This document shows positions 52,347 through 60,982 of a DNA stretch of 64,000 nucleotides, one piece after another. Below the pieces are notes generated by a model, which saw nothing but the letters and a program-made list of their open reading frames with translations, did not search any database and had not been told where the DNA came from. How positions within the stretch are numbered: position 1 is the stretch's first letter; each line of letters opens with the position of its first letter. Where the stretch lies: the NCBI GenBank assembly GCA_964643075.1, contig CAZXQO010000009.1, positions 40,683 through 104,682 on the forward strand, given 5' to 3'. A program made the translations under genes and the position numbers. This stretch comes from Desulfocucumis sp964643075 (GTDB taxonomy: Bacteria > Bacillota > Desulfotomaculia > Desulfotomaculales > Desulfocucumaceae).

Positions 52347-52668
52347 TTTAATCCCCCTTTCCCAGTCACTGCAAACATACAGGTTTTGTGTATAATATGT
52401 TTATATATAGAAAGTGACACATTATTTAACAACAATGCATAGCTTAATTATGGTAGCGATGGATTTTAATGGTATTATTGATATATTGGTTTTATATGGT
52501 AAAAATAGCAACAATTAAGTAGTGCTGCTTATGAAATACCAATTAATGGCTATAGAAAAATTCTTGATTATGATTGTAACGCGTTACCATAGTCTTAAAT
52601 ATCATGTAATAAATGCCATAGATTTAAAAAAATAGATCTAGTGGCAATATTAATCGGGAGGTTTTAAT
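52347..52668. other. divergent promoter region
   Basis: The 322 A/T-rich bases separate a minus-strand operon from the SPOCS gene and must contain promoters for both. A perfect 12-bp palindrome GTAACGCGTTAC (52576-52587) could be an operator. Two CATA-N3-TT sequences nearby resemble mother-cell sigma -10 elements but are not full matches. No gene is seen. Confidence 0.45.
52576..52587. promoter_or_regulatory. palindromic operator-like site
   Basis: GTAACGCGTTAC is a perfect 12-bp palindrome in A/T-rich DNA, about 80 bases before the SPOCS gene. The binding protein is unknown. Confidence 0.35.
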
Positions 52669-53628
52669 ATGGTGAACACCATAGCTTCAACAGGGGAACG
52701 TATCGTTGGTCAGGGCAGGACGCAGTTATTATGTGAAACCAGTTTTTCAGTCAAACCCGCCATGTCGAGGGTGTTGGGGGAGTTATACGATGTGGAAATT
52801 ACTGATTACACAGTGTTCATTGACAAGGTCTTAGTTAAAGGTATTGTGGAAAAAAGCTTCTTTTATAAGCATCCACACCTTGGAAAAAGGAACGGAAATA
52901 GGGATGACGGAAAAAAGGATGACGGAAAAAAGGGCGATGAAAAAAGGGAAGCCGGAAAAAGGGACGACGAAAAAAGCAGAGATGGCAAAAAGGATGAATA
53001 CAAAAAGGGAGATGCCTATAAAGCTGATGAAAAGAAAGACGATAGGGTAAAGGATGTCTCCAGTGAGTTCATTAAGTGGTTGTTTCAACTAAACCTCGGT
53101 CAGTCGGTATCCAGTGACGTGAACAAACAGGAGTCAAGGCAGGAAGGTAAAAATGTAAGACTAAAGAATCGTTGGTTAAATGATAATCTATCGTATAGCG
53201 AGTTAAATGACAACCTAACGTATAACAGGTTAGATGATAACCTGAAGTATAGCGGGTTTACCGAGGGCATAAAAGAAGACGGGGAAAAGTATATGACTGG
53301 CTGGTGCGCCCGGATCGATGAACATGACGGTATTGTTCATTTTTATCAGGAGACTCTGGAGTTTGCCGGCGTTATGGAAATACCGGGGGTTAAACCTGGA
53401 GACATATGCCATGTTGAATCTGCGGAAGTTAGAAACTATGATTCTGTCAAAGCTACGGAAATGAATGATGATGGTTTGGTCAATGCCGGCAGGCAAATTT
53501 TCTTAATAGAGGTTGCCCTGAAAGCTACCCGGAAAGAAAATAAGAGTACGATAGAAAAGCAAGATGATTTTGAAAAGTCTATTCTAAATGTAAAGCCCGT
53601 TCTTGTTAATAGTTGGGTTGAGGTATAA
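52669..53628 (+). CDS. SPOCS (DUF3794) spore-coat-type protein with charged insert
   Basis: The 319-residue protein has the two halves of a DUF3794/SPOCS domain: residues 8-70 (QGRTQLLCETSFSVKPAMSR ... VLVKGIVEKSFFYKHP) and about 215-290 (GIVHFYQETLEFAGVMEIPG). They are normally joined by a short loop. Here the loop holds about 140 residues: a Lys/Asp/Gly-rich tract (DDGKKDDGKKGDEKREAGKR) and three copies of an NDNLxYxxL unit. SPOCS proteins (SafA-partner and CotE-like SipL) organise spore coats. CGGGAGG precedes the ATG. Confidence 0.78.
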   Translation: MVNTIASTGERIVGQGRTQLLCETSFSVKPAMSRVLGELYDVEITDYTVFIDKVLVKGIVEKSFFYKHPHLGKRNGNRDDGKKDDGKKGDEKREAGKRDDEKSRDGKKDEYKKGDAYKADEKKDDRVKDVSSEFIKWLFQLNLGQSVSSDVNKQESRQEGKNVRLKNRWLNDNLSYSELNDNLTYNRLDDNLKYSGFTEGIKEDGEKYMTGWCARIDEHDGIVHFYQETLEFAGVMEIPGVKPGDICHVESAEVRNYDSVKATEMNDDGLVNAGRQIFLIEVALKATRKENKSTIEKQDDFEKSILNVKPVLVNSWVEV

Positions 53629-53676
53629 TTTAAAAGATAATACACGGCGAGATTTTTATTATGGCTGACATGAATT

Positions 53677-53742
53677 GGGGACATTCCTTCTAGAATATGT
53701 TAAGAAGTAAGGGATTTAGTCAACATCAGAAGGTGTGTCCCC
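53677..53742. repeat. GGGGACATTCCTTC...GAAGGTGTGTCCCC repeat
   Basis: One full unit of the larger palindromic repeat family, lying between the SPOCS gene stop and its terminator. Confidence 0.8.
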
Positions 53743-53755
53743 ATACCTTTACAGA

Positions 53756-53802
53756 AAAAGAACAGCGACTTTTATTGACTATATAAAGTCGCTGTTCTTT
53801 TT
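53756..53802. terminator. bidirectional intrinsic terminator
   Basis: AAAAGAACAGCGACTTT and AAAGTCGCTGTTCTTTT form a 17-bp stem with A and T runs on either side, serving both converging genes. Confidence 0.9.
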
Positions 53803-54795
53803 TTAGTTCTCCCAAGTCTCTTCCACAATTTCTAGAAGAAGCTTGTTTTGATCTGTTTGTATGGCTCTCTCGTCCCAGTCGACAGAAAGATAATATGGAA
53901 TATGAAACATATCCTTCAATCTCCTTTGGTTCAGGTAACGGGTTGATACCTTGATTTGAACTTCACTTGGTGAAATAGGTCTTGTTGCTGCCAAACAGAA
54001 TCCCCAATCGCTTCCGAACTCAACGATAAAGTCAAAATGATAGGGCAATACATAAAAACCGGCTGCTTTAAGAGTAGCTTGAACGGCTGCAAAATAATCG
54101 GGCATTGTAGAGGAAGAAGAGCAGGCAATCGTTATTACTCCTTCCGGCTCTAAATGCTCTTGCAATATTTTATAATACTCTACACTAAAAAGAAGACTAA
54201 GCTCCGGGCACTCACTGGCTGGTTCAGGGAGATCCTGAATGATTATATCCCATTTTTCAGAAGAGTTTTCCACGAATGCCCGGCCGTCCTGGATTACCGT
54301 ACGAACTTTGGGATGGTTCAAGGAGCCCTTGTTGAACTTGACCAAGGGTTCTAAATTTTTGCCAAAATCCATTATGGTGGAGTCAAAATCAACAGCCGTT
54401 ATCTCACCCACATCAGGATAAAGGAGCGCTTCACGTGTAGTGATGCCGCCGCCGGCACCGATGATCAGGATACGCTGTCTCTTTTTGGCAACGGCCAGAG
54501 GCACATGGATAAGTGCCTCTGCGTATTTGTTTTCATCTTCCGTTGTACTGAACATTTCGCTTCCATTTGCGAAAACATGATATTGCCCATATTGTTCGAC
54601 CAGGGCTATTTTCTGAACTGGGCTTTTGATTTTTTTAATTACGCGATAGTTCCCACCAGGTTCCTCCTCTTCGAATATATAATCCCTAAGCGAACCTGCC
54701 CCAAAAAAACGCCAGCAAAACCAAATCAGAGACTCGGCTATTGCTGTAAATCCTATCCCCATTCCAAACCATAGAAGTTGATAATGATCAATCAT
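53803..54795 (-). CDS. spermidine-synthase-like protein with membrane anchor
   Basis: Residues 1-30 contain one hydrophobic helix (LWFGMGIGFTAIAESLIWFC). Residues about 50-290 are a polyamine aminopropyltransferase fold: ILIIGAGGGITTREAL binds the nucleoside cofactor, AVDFDST is the acidic loop, and IIQDLPEPASE corresponds to the catalytic Asp region. The gatekeeper motifs differ from classical SpeE, so the acceptor cannot be named; it may be a methyltransferase relative. GGGAGGG precedes the ATG. Confidence 0.75.
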   Translation of the reverse strand: MIDHYQLLWFGMGIGFTAIAESLIWFCWRFFGAGSLRDYIFEEEEPGGNYRVIKKIKSPVQKIALVEQYGQYHVFANGSEMFSTTEDENKYAEALIHVPLAVAKKRQRILIIGAGGGITTREALLYPDVGEITAVDFDSTIMDFGKNLEPLVKFNKGSLNHPKVRTVIQDGRAFVENSSEKWDIIIQDLPEPASECPELSLLFSVEYYKILQEHLEPEGVITIACSSSSTMPDYFAAVQATLKAAGFYVLPYHFDFIVEFGSDWGFCLAATRPISPSEVQIKVSTRYLNQRRLKDMFHIPYYLSVDWDERAIQTDQNKLLLEIVEETWEN

Positions 54796-54944
54796 GACCT
54801 TATTCCCTCCCAGTAAGTATATTTCTTTATCTTATGCGCATATAGCATAAAATGCCAATGATGATAAAATATAGTTACTTTGGTTAGTTATGGTGGCATA
54901 GTTTTTTCAACCCATCGGTTCGGTAGAGTCCCTGGCGAATATTT

Positions 54945-54980
54945 AACCCCTCTCCGTTTTAATGGGAAAGGGGTTTTATT
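54945..54980. terminator. hairpin with T run
   Basis: AACCCCTCTCC and GGAAAGGGGTT pair across a short loop and are followed by TTATT. It lies in the 283-base gap between the SpeE-like gene and the His-Lys-Asp repeat gene, where it would stop upstream read-through on the plus strand. Confidence 0.55.
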
Positions 54981-55078
54981 ATAAATATAAATTGATGGTT
55001 TTTTTTCATATTTCTGCACAATTCCCAAAAATAATCCATATTATGAATAAAACCCAATATTGAAAAGGAGTGCTGCTT

Positions 55079-55516
55079 ATGCGGGATATGAATAAAGAAG
55101 ACCTGGAAAAATTACTTCAATATGGAAATTTCGCCGAATTATTTGAAATATTTATGAAATGTAAACCTTGGGAGAAAAGCAGAGATCAGGACTACAATGG
55201 CTCGGATGGCTCCAAGGACTCGAAGGGTCATAAGGATCAGAAGTATTGTAAAGACCAAAAGGGCCATAAAGACCAAAAGGACCAAAAGGACCAAAAGGGC
55301 CATAAGGACCATAAGGACCATAAGGATTGCAAAGATCATAAAGATTGCAAAGATCATAAGGATCAAAAAGATCATAAAGATCAAAAGAATTGTAAGGAAT
55401 GCGGATATTATATGTATTATAAGCATTATAAGCATTGTAAGCATTGCAAGTATTATAAGGATCATAAGGATCATAAGGATCATAAGGATCATAAGGATCA
55501 AAAGTCCAAGGGATGA
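55079..55516 (+). CDS. His-Lys-Asp repeat protein, probable spore-surface protein
   Basis: The 145-residue protein has a short ordinary N-terminus (about 40 residues, NKEDLEKLLQYGNFAELFEI) and then about 100 residues of tandem tripeptides (HKD, QKD, CKD) with Cys- and Tyr-rich breaks (CKECGYYMYYKHYKHCKHCK). The DNA is a 9-base-period repeat (AAGGATCAT-like), so other frames stay open, but only this frame has AAGGAG nine bases before an ATG. The His/Cys content suggests metal binding; the composition recalls spore coat proteins. Confidence 0.65.
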   Translation: MRDMNKEDLEKLLQYGNFAELFEIFMKCKPWEKSRDQDYNGSDGSKDSKGHKDQKYCKDQKGHKDQKDQKDQKGHKDHKDHKDCKDHKDCKDHKDQKDHKDQKNCKECGYYMYYKHYKHCKHCKYYKDHKDHKDHKDHKDQKSKG

Positions 55517-55533
55517 AAAGTCATTCTTAATTC

Positions 55534-55574
55534 AAAAAAGGTATTCCCACATTTTAATTGGGAATACCTTTTTT
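55534..55574 (+). terminator. intrinsic terminator
   Basis: AAAAAAGGTATTCCC and GGGAATACCTTTTTT form a perfect 15-bp stem with A and T runs on either side of an 11-base loop. Confidence 0.93.
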
Positions 55575-55770
55575 GTGTATGCCAGCATGGGCGTCATCTC
55601 TTGGCGGAAGACCCGAACGGGGGCTGGCGAGTGCCTACCGTTAGCCAAAGGCAAGGGTGTCTTTGGAATTTCATCAACCCTTGGGGACCGCCTAGTGCGA
55701 GCCCGCATGCAAGGTGGTGTGAGATGCCGGGGGCTTGCCGCCCCCTCCTGCTCGATTGGGTTTTTCCCGC
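55575..55770 (+). other. possible group II intron remnant after the terminator
   Basis: Directly after the terminator the sequence begins GTGTATGCCAGCATGGGCG and continues G/C-rich, ending with GTGCGAGCCCGCATGCAAGG, GGTGTGAGATGCCGGGGGC and CTGCTCGATT. These resemble conserved parts of bacterial group II introns; class C introns insert just after terminators. No reverse transcriptase is present. The match is from memory and needs a covariance-model search. Confidence 0.33.
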
Positions 55771-57072
55771 CTATATTACTGTTGTATAGGCAAGCGGACG
55801 CCGGACCGATTCTGGGGCCACGCCTGCTTTTAAGGCTCTCATCAATCCGACAGCCTCAAGATAGTTATCTACTATAAAAAGTTTCCCCGCTGCAAAAGGT
55901 AGTTCTTCCAGTTTATTTTGCATTAGATTTTTGTTTTCCTTTACAGCAATAACCGGTATGCCTTGTTCCAGAGCAGCAAGGGTTGGCAAACCAACACACC
56001 CGTCTGGTATAACAAGGCAAGAAATATCAGCAACAGATAGGATCCCAGAATGACCGTATATTAAAGAATTAATAATTCTCGGACTTTTGTGAAGTCCTTT
56101 TAATATACAATGAAGGGAAGTGGTGGTAAGTGTTTCTGCCGATTTTCTCGGGTCGACCACTCCGAAGTCATCGTCATATTCATCGGACCCCATCATAGGC
56201 GAGTGGGCTGAAGGGATGTCAAACAACATGGAAATAGCATGAGTGAGCATTGCCTCAACTCCGCCCCAAGGATTAACAATATTACTATCGTCACGGAAAT
56301 AATTCTCGTAAATATTGTCAGGTACTTCTATAAGTGTGGATATAGCCACAGCATCATATTGAGATCTATATTTCTCCAATATTTCACAGAGGTGTTCAAG
56401 TTGCTGAATTTGACCAACCGCTCTGCCAGAGCTTGAATAAAGAGCTTGCATTTGTATTTTCTTGCTCATTTTTACAACCAGCGGGCAATCAAGTCCTAAT
56501 GATGCTCTTGCGGCTGAGGCGGAATTTATTGCTGCATCATGAAAAAAGCTGTCTTCATGTTTATCTATTGCCAGCATAACACGGTTAGAATGGACTTTTT
56601 GTATACTGACAGTTCCCATTAATAACCGTGTTATTACACTACCTTCGACGTAAAGAGCATTTTCAGGTAATTCATTAATATCGGCGGCATTTACCACGTT
56701 AGGGTGAGTAATTAAATTATTACAAGAAGAAGCCAATAGCCTGGCTACTGCTCCACCATCACCTGAGTGACCACCTATTTCAGCCCCAACTCCTGTGGGT
56801 ATGAGTAACACTGTGTTAAATTGCGTAGCATTCTCATAACTTCTAACACTTAAATCAAAGATTGAATTCTTGGCAGGAGAAACCAAATTATTTATGTTTG
56901 AGAGTATGCCCAATTCACAGTGGTATCCTTGCTTATCTGTGTGTGTAATGACAAACCGAACAGGAATTTCTTCTGAATTCAATTCCTTTACAATCATCCC
57001 TGATAAATATTGTAGCAAGTTACTATGGTTATCAACTGCAGGAATTACATACTTTCTTTCGCTTAACAACAT
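55771..57072 (-). CDS. DUF3326 protein
   Basis: A 433-residue protein of the DUF3326 family, known from cyanobacteria, plants and scattered bacteria, without an established function. Characteristic parts are LLIPTGVGAEIGGHSGDGGA, THPNVVNAADINELPENALY and CVGLPTLAALEQGIPVIAVK. The repeated glycine motifs suggest a phosphate- or nucleotide-binding fold. The start overlaps the end of the decarboxylase-like gene by 41 bases, so the two are closely linked. Confidence 0.75.
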   Translation of the reverse strand: MLLSERKYVIPAVDNHSNLLQYLSGMIVKELNSEEIPVRFVITHTDKQGYHCELGILSNINNLVSPAKNSIFDLSVRSYENATQFNTVLLIPTGVGAEIGGHSGDGGAVARLLASSCNNLITHPNVVNAADINELPENALYVEGSVITRLLMGTVSIQKVHSNRVMLAIDKHEDSFFHDAAINSASAARASLGLDCPLVVKMSKKIQMQALYSSSGRAVGQIQQLEHLCEILEKYRSQYDAVAISTLIEVPDNIYENYFRDDSNIVNPWGGVEAMLTHAISMLFDIPSAHSPMMGSDEYDDDFGVVDPRKSAETLTTTSLHCILKGLHKSPRIINSLIYGHSGILSVADISCLVIPDGCVGLPTLAALEQGIPVIAVKENKNLMQNKLEELPFAAGKLFIVDNYLEAVGLMRALKAGVAPESVRRPLAYTTVI

Positions 57073-58213
57073 CTTTCTTCACCCCACACCTTGATATAAA
57101 GTCATCATAAGTAAATCTTCTTTTAAGCACCAACTCTCTTTCTAATGTATAGGCATAAATAGAAGGTAGATTAATACCATTAAACATATTAGATTTAACC
57201 AACGTATAAGCGCCCATACTTTTAAAAATAATTTTATTTCCAATTTTCAATGGTTGATTAAATTTATATTCGCCAAATATATCCCCGGCCAGGCATGAAG
57301 CTCCTGCCAATATATACTTGTATTTGCCGTTGCAGGATTCTCCGACAATGTCAGGTTTATACTGGTACATAAATACTTCCGGCATGTGATTTACCGTAGT
57401 ATCCAGTACAGCAATAATACGATTATCACTTTTGAATAAATCAATAACGGAAGAAACTATATAGCCTGCATCTCTAATAATTCCATTGCCAGGTTCAATA
57501 AAAATATCCAATTCATATTTACTCTTTAAAAGGGAAATTGTTTCAGTCAAAACTTCTGCATTTTCAGATTCGTCAAATAAGTACCCCCCACCTAAATTAA
57601 TCCAGCTTATTTTTTTAAGAGCGCTTGGCAAATAAGCCTCAATATGTCTAACTGTTTCTAATAAATCATTAAAATCAGTTGATTCGCAATTCGTATGAAA
57701 AAGAAAACCACTAATACTTTTTATGAAACTAGTATCGTTAAGCTCATGTAACAGTTCAGTGAGAGGAACACCTAGTTTTGATTGCTTGCAGCAAGGGTTA
57801 TATCTATCATCTTTAACAAAAGATAACTGCGGGTTTATTCTTAACCCCTGCTTGATTCCAGACCTTAGTTTGCTATGATATAATTTCCACTGGGATATAG
57901 AATTAAAACTAATATAGTCACATAGTTCAGATATATTTTCTATTTCATCAGGACACAAACCAGGTGTTGTCATGTGAATTACGTTGTTCTTTTTTGCGAC
58001 GTTTTTTGCAAGCATTGCTTCAAATAGCGAACTTACCGAAAAACCATTGTTCAACGGTGCCATTAAACGCAATACATCAGCAAGTGCACAAGTTTTTAAA
58101 GGATATAAAATGTTACAGTCCTGAATCTTGCGTATATTATGTAGTTTTTTTTGAATTATTTTTTCTATATAAACAAATGCTGGAGTAGAAATTAAATCAC
58201 TTGCCAATAACAT
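57032..58213 (-). CDS. nspC: carboxynorspermidine-decarboxylase-like PLP enzyme
   Basis: A 393-residue fold-III PLP decarboxylase. The PLP lysine is in LYPLKTCALADVL; GFLFHTNCES, WINLGGGYLF and FIEPGNGIIRDAGY bind the cofactor phosphate, and GASCLAGDIFGEY holds the catalytic Cys-Asp of the alanine-racemase-like barrel. Closest in pattern is NspC (carboxynorspermidine/carboxyspermidine decarboxylase). Its usual partner, carboxynorspermidine dehydrogenase, is not seen; instead DUF3326 follows with overlap. Confidence 0.75.
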   Translation of the reverse strand: MLLASDLISTPAFVYIEKIIQKKLHNIRKIQDCNILYPLKTCALADVLRLMAPLNNGFSVSSLFEAMLAKNVAKKNNVIHMTTPGLCPDEIENISELCDYISFNSISQWKLYHSKLRSGIKQGLRINPQLSFVKDDRYNPCCKQSKLGVPLTELLHELNDTSFIKSISGFLFHTNCESTDFNDLLETVRHIEAYLPSALKKISWINLGGGYLFDESENAEVLTETISLLKSKYELDIFIEPGNGIIRDAGYIVSSVIDLFKSDNRIIAVLDTTVNHMPEVFMYQYKPDIVGESCNGKYKYILAGASCLAGDIFGEYKFNQPLKIGNKIIFKSMGAYTLVKSNMFNGINLPSIYAYTLERELVLKRRFTYDDFISRCGVKKDVVKRKKVCNSCS

Positions 58214-58265
58214 CTAACGGCCACCCTTCAAATACATTTAAAGATCTGGAATCTGTAGTATTATA

Positions 58266-58430
58266 TTGAGTAGTTGTGGCAATGGTTACCATAAAAAACT
58301 AAAAATACCACATGGCACGTGGCACCTCGCTTCAGTCAGTGCTGATATCTCATTATCGTTTCTGACGTATAACCTGAGACGGGTAATGAACATATTTGGA
58401 AATGAAGAGATATTAAGAAGAACCGGTAGT
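58266..58430 (+). pseudogene. DDE transposase C-terminal remnant
   Basis: The frame contains ADISLSFLTYNLRRVMNIFG, the C-terminal helix common to IS1182- and IS4-like transposases. Nothing else of the transposase survives. Confidence 0.6.
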
Positions 58431-58535
58431 ATCCTGTCCGGCTGTAACGCTGATATTGTCAACGGAAGAATCCTGATAGCCGGATATGGAAGCGCTAACG
58501 GAGTAATTAGAGCCAGCCGGCACGCCCGAAATATC
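58416..58535 (-). pseudogene. fragment of a surface-protein beta domain
   Basis: On the minus strand, DISGVPAGSNYSVSASISGY and VDNISVTAGQDTTG look like one carboxypeptidase-regulatory/Cna-B-like unit (ITGVPAGxYTVTxSKxGYxxxxVxxVxVxAGxTxT). There is no start and only a short open frame, so it is a relic of a larger protein. Confidence 0.4.
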
Positions 58536-58619
58536 TGAGGACTGTAAGGGGTATTGACTTGGATGTGATATATTGATAAAAATAATAATATTAAAACTAA
58601 TAATGGGCAGGGAATTATT

Positions 58620-58979
58620 ATGCGAGAAAAAAATAATGACCAAGAAAGTCAAATGAGGCTAATTCTTGGGTTATACATACTCAAGATACTTCAGCAAGGG
58701 CCTACGCACGGAAATAAGCTGGCAGCGGAAATAAAACGGCGCACACAAGATGCCTATACACCTAACACAAACGCCTTGTACCCCCTGCTTCGAACGTTGG
58801 AAGAACGGGGATATATAGTCGGAGAATGGGATAGCCCAGTTACTCGCGGTAAGCGAATTTATAATATTACAGATGCTGGTATTGCTCGTATACCCGCATT
58901 GGAATCAATGTTGGAGGAACGACTAATACAGGCTGTACGTAAGATTGCAATTTTACGAACGGACTTACTCGGACATTAA
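58620..58979 (+). CDS. PadR-family transcriptional regulator
   Basis: A 119-residue PadR protein: winged-helix core (GLYILKILQQGPTHGNKLAA ... NTNALYPLLRTLEERGYI) and a short helical tail. PadR repressors usually control the adjacent exporter; the drug exporter begins 121 bases downstream, so that is the likely target. Confidence 0.88.
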   Translation: MREKNNDQESQMRLILGLYILKILQQGPTHGNKLAAEIKRRTQDAYTPNTNALYPLLRTLEERGYIVGEWDSPVTRGKRIYNITDAGIARIPALESMLEERLIQAVRKIAILRTDLLGH

Positions 58980-59099
58980 CTTCTATACATATGGGCTAAG
59001 GAATTTTTTGCTACTAAAGGGATGTGGCTATTTTGGAAAAGCAGGAAGCCCTTAAGACCCGGCATAAGTTGTAAAAATTGGACATGACGGCGGTGGCTT

Positions 59100-60788
59100 A
59101 TGCAAACTATTGCACGTGATAAACATTATAAATGGATAGTTTTATCAAATACTACGCTGGGCGTTTTAATGGCAACATTGGACGGAAGTATTGTCATGAT
59201 TTCACTGCCGGCAATTTTTCGGGGAATTCAGATTAATCCCTTGGCCCCCGGTAGTACCACCTATTTACTCTGGTTATTGATGGGTTACACGGTGGTGACT
59301 GCCACCCTGCTGGTTTCCTTTGGCAGGATTTCTGATATCTTTGGACGGGTACGCTTATACAATTTAGGCTTTGCCATTTTCAGTTTTGCTTCTATATTAT
59401 TATCGATAACTCCCGGCAAGGGAGATACCGGGGCGGTAGAATTGATTTTATTCCGTCTTTTGCAGGGGGTCGGCTCCGGATTTTTGTTTTCTAACAGTAC
59501 GGCCATTCTTACAGACGCATTCCCGCCTAACCAACGGGGGATGGCTATGGGGATGAACCAGATTTTTGCAGTGGGTGGTTCTTTAATCGGTTTACTTGCC
59601 GGTGGTTTTTTGGCTGACATTCACTGGCGTTTAATTTTTTTGGTTAGTGTCCCGGTCGGTCTGATTGGAACCGTTTGGGCCTATCTTAAATTGCAAGAGA
59701 CCGGTAAAATATCGCGTCAGCAAAAAATTGACTGGTGGGGCAACGGTACTTTTGCAGTGGGCTTGACTGTGCTGCTGCTGGCCCTAACCTACGCCATCAT
59801 GCCTTACGGGCAATCTAAAATGGGCTGGGGTAACCCGTTTGTGATCGCCGGTCTAGTCACCGGCGGCGTTCTCCTGGTGGCTTTTGTATATATCGAACTA
59901 CACACAGAAATGCCCATGTTTCGTTTAAATCTATTTCGCATCAGAGCCTTTGCCGCCGGTAATCTGAGTTTATTTCTGTCATCAATAGCCCGGGGAGGGC
60001 TGCAATTTATGTTGATCATTTGGCTGCAGGGTATTTGGCTGCCGCTGCACGGTTACAATTTTACCCAAACCCCTTTGTGGGCGGGCATTTATATGATGCC
60101 CATGATGATAGGCTTTTTTTTGATGGGTCCACTCAGCGGTTATTTGTCTGACCGTTACGGCGCCCGAGGGTTTGCCACGATGGGTATGCTGTTATCAACT
60201 CTCGCTTTTGTGCTGTTAACCCTCTTACCGGCTGATTTCAATTATATGCCCTTCGTTCTGATTTTGCTTCTCTCCGGTGTGGGGATGGGCATGTTTGCGG
60301 CACCCAATACTACCGCCATAATGAATACCGTCCCACCGGAACACCGGGGCGCTACATCAGGGATGCGGGCAACAATTCAAAATACCGGGACAGCTTTAAG
60401 CATGACTTTATATTTCACCATACTGATCATTGGGTTGGTGCATCATTTACCGGGTACCATGTATCACGGACTGGTCGAAGCCGGAGTACCGGCGGCAGCA
60501 GCCCTGCAGACGGCCAATTTGCCCCCCACCGCAGCCTTATTCGGCGCTTTTTTAGGGTATAATCCCATGGCCCAACTGCTTCCCACGTCTGTCCTGCAAC
60601 ATTTGCCCCAGGCCAGCCGACAGCTAATTCTGGGTAAAACCTTCTTTCCTCAGTTGATTGCTCCCGCCGTGATGTCCAGTTTACGCCTGGCCTTTTATAT
60701 ATCGGCGGTACTGTCACTCATTGCGGCCATTGCTTCATATTTTCGGGGTAAAAGAGCGCCTGCTCCGGGGGGCCAGCACCATTCATAA
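59100..60788 (+). CDS. 14-TM major facilitator drug exporter (DHA2/EmrB type)
   Basis: A 562-residue MFS transporter with about 14 hydrophobic segments. Motif A-like GRISDIFGRVRLYNLGF, the N-terminal TLDGSIVMISLPAIF (motif D1) and LLQGVGSGFLFSNSTAILTD (motif B/C region) are present. Such proteins export drugs or organic ions using the proton gradient. The ribosome site before the ATG is weak. It is controlled presumably by the PadR repressor. Confidence 0.9.
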   Translation: MQTIARDKHYKWIVLSNTTLGVLMATLDGSIVMISLPAIFRGIQINPLAPGSTTYLLWLLMGYTVVTATLLVSFGRISDIFGRVRLYNLGFAIFSFASILLSITPGKGDTGAVELILFRLLQGVGSGFLFSNSTAILTDAFPPNQRGMAMGMNQIFAVGGSLIGLLAGGFLADIHWRLIFLVSVPVGLIGTVWAYLKLQETGKISRQQKIDWWGNGTFAVGLTVLLLALTYAIMPYGQSKMGWGNPFVIAGLVTGGVLLVAFVYIELHTEMPMFRLNLFRIRAFAAGNLSLFLSSIARGGLQFMLIIWLQGIWLPLHGYNFTQTPLWAGIYMMPMMIGFFLMGPLSGYLSDRYGARGFATMGMLLSTLAFVLLTLLPADFNYMPFVLILLLSGVGMGMFAAPNTTAIMNTVPPEHRGATSGMRATIQNTGTALSMTLYFTILIIGLVHHLPGTMYHGLVEAGVPAAAALQTANLPPTAALFGAFLGYNPMAQLLPTSVLQHLPQASRQLILGKTFFPQLIAPAVMSSLRLAFYISAVLSLIAAIASYFRGKRAPAPGGQHHS

Positions 60789-60982
60789 TCCGGCTTGAAT
60801 ACGGCCATAATTCGTTTTTTGGGGGGTTAGTTATTGCGATTAAAGTTGAAGTCCTCACTAGACTAGAGGGCAGTAAGGCAGTAATAGGCTTTCTTAGTCA
60901 TAAGGGGGTATTTGGGGTGAAATTATTCTATCCGCTAACATTCCCAAACTATTAATATCTAGATGTATAGGAGGATTGAAGA

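Noticed and set aside
20438..53742. Regular GGGGAC repeats considered as a CRISPR array
   Set aside because: Units are dispersed singly or in pairs, imperfectly conserved and in both orientations; no regular spacers and no cas genes.
55139..55501. Minus-strand frame of MILMILMIL-type repeats
   Set aside because: Mirror of the same DNA repeat; no ribosome site and an implausible composition.
55197..55877. Plus-strand open frame of 226 codons rich in Arg/Ile/Thr across the 9-base repeat
   Set aside because: It is open only because the 9-base repeat lacks stops in this frame; no ribosome site, and the alternative frame has AAGGAG and a normal N-terminus.
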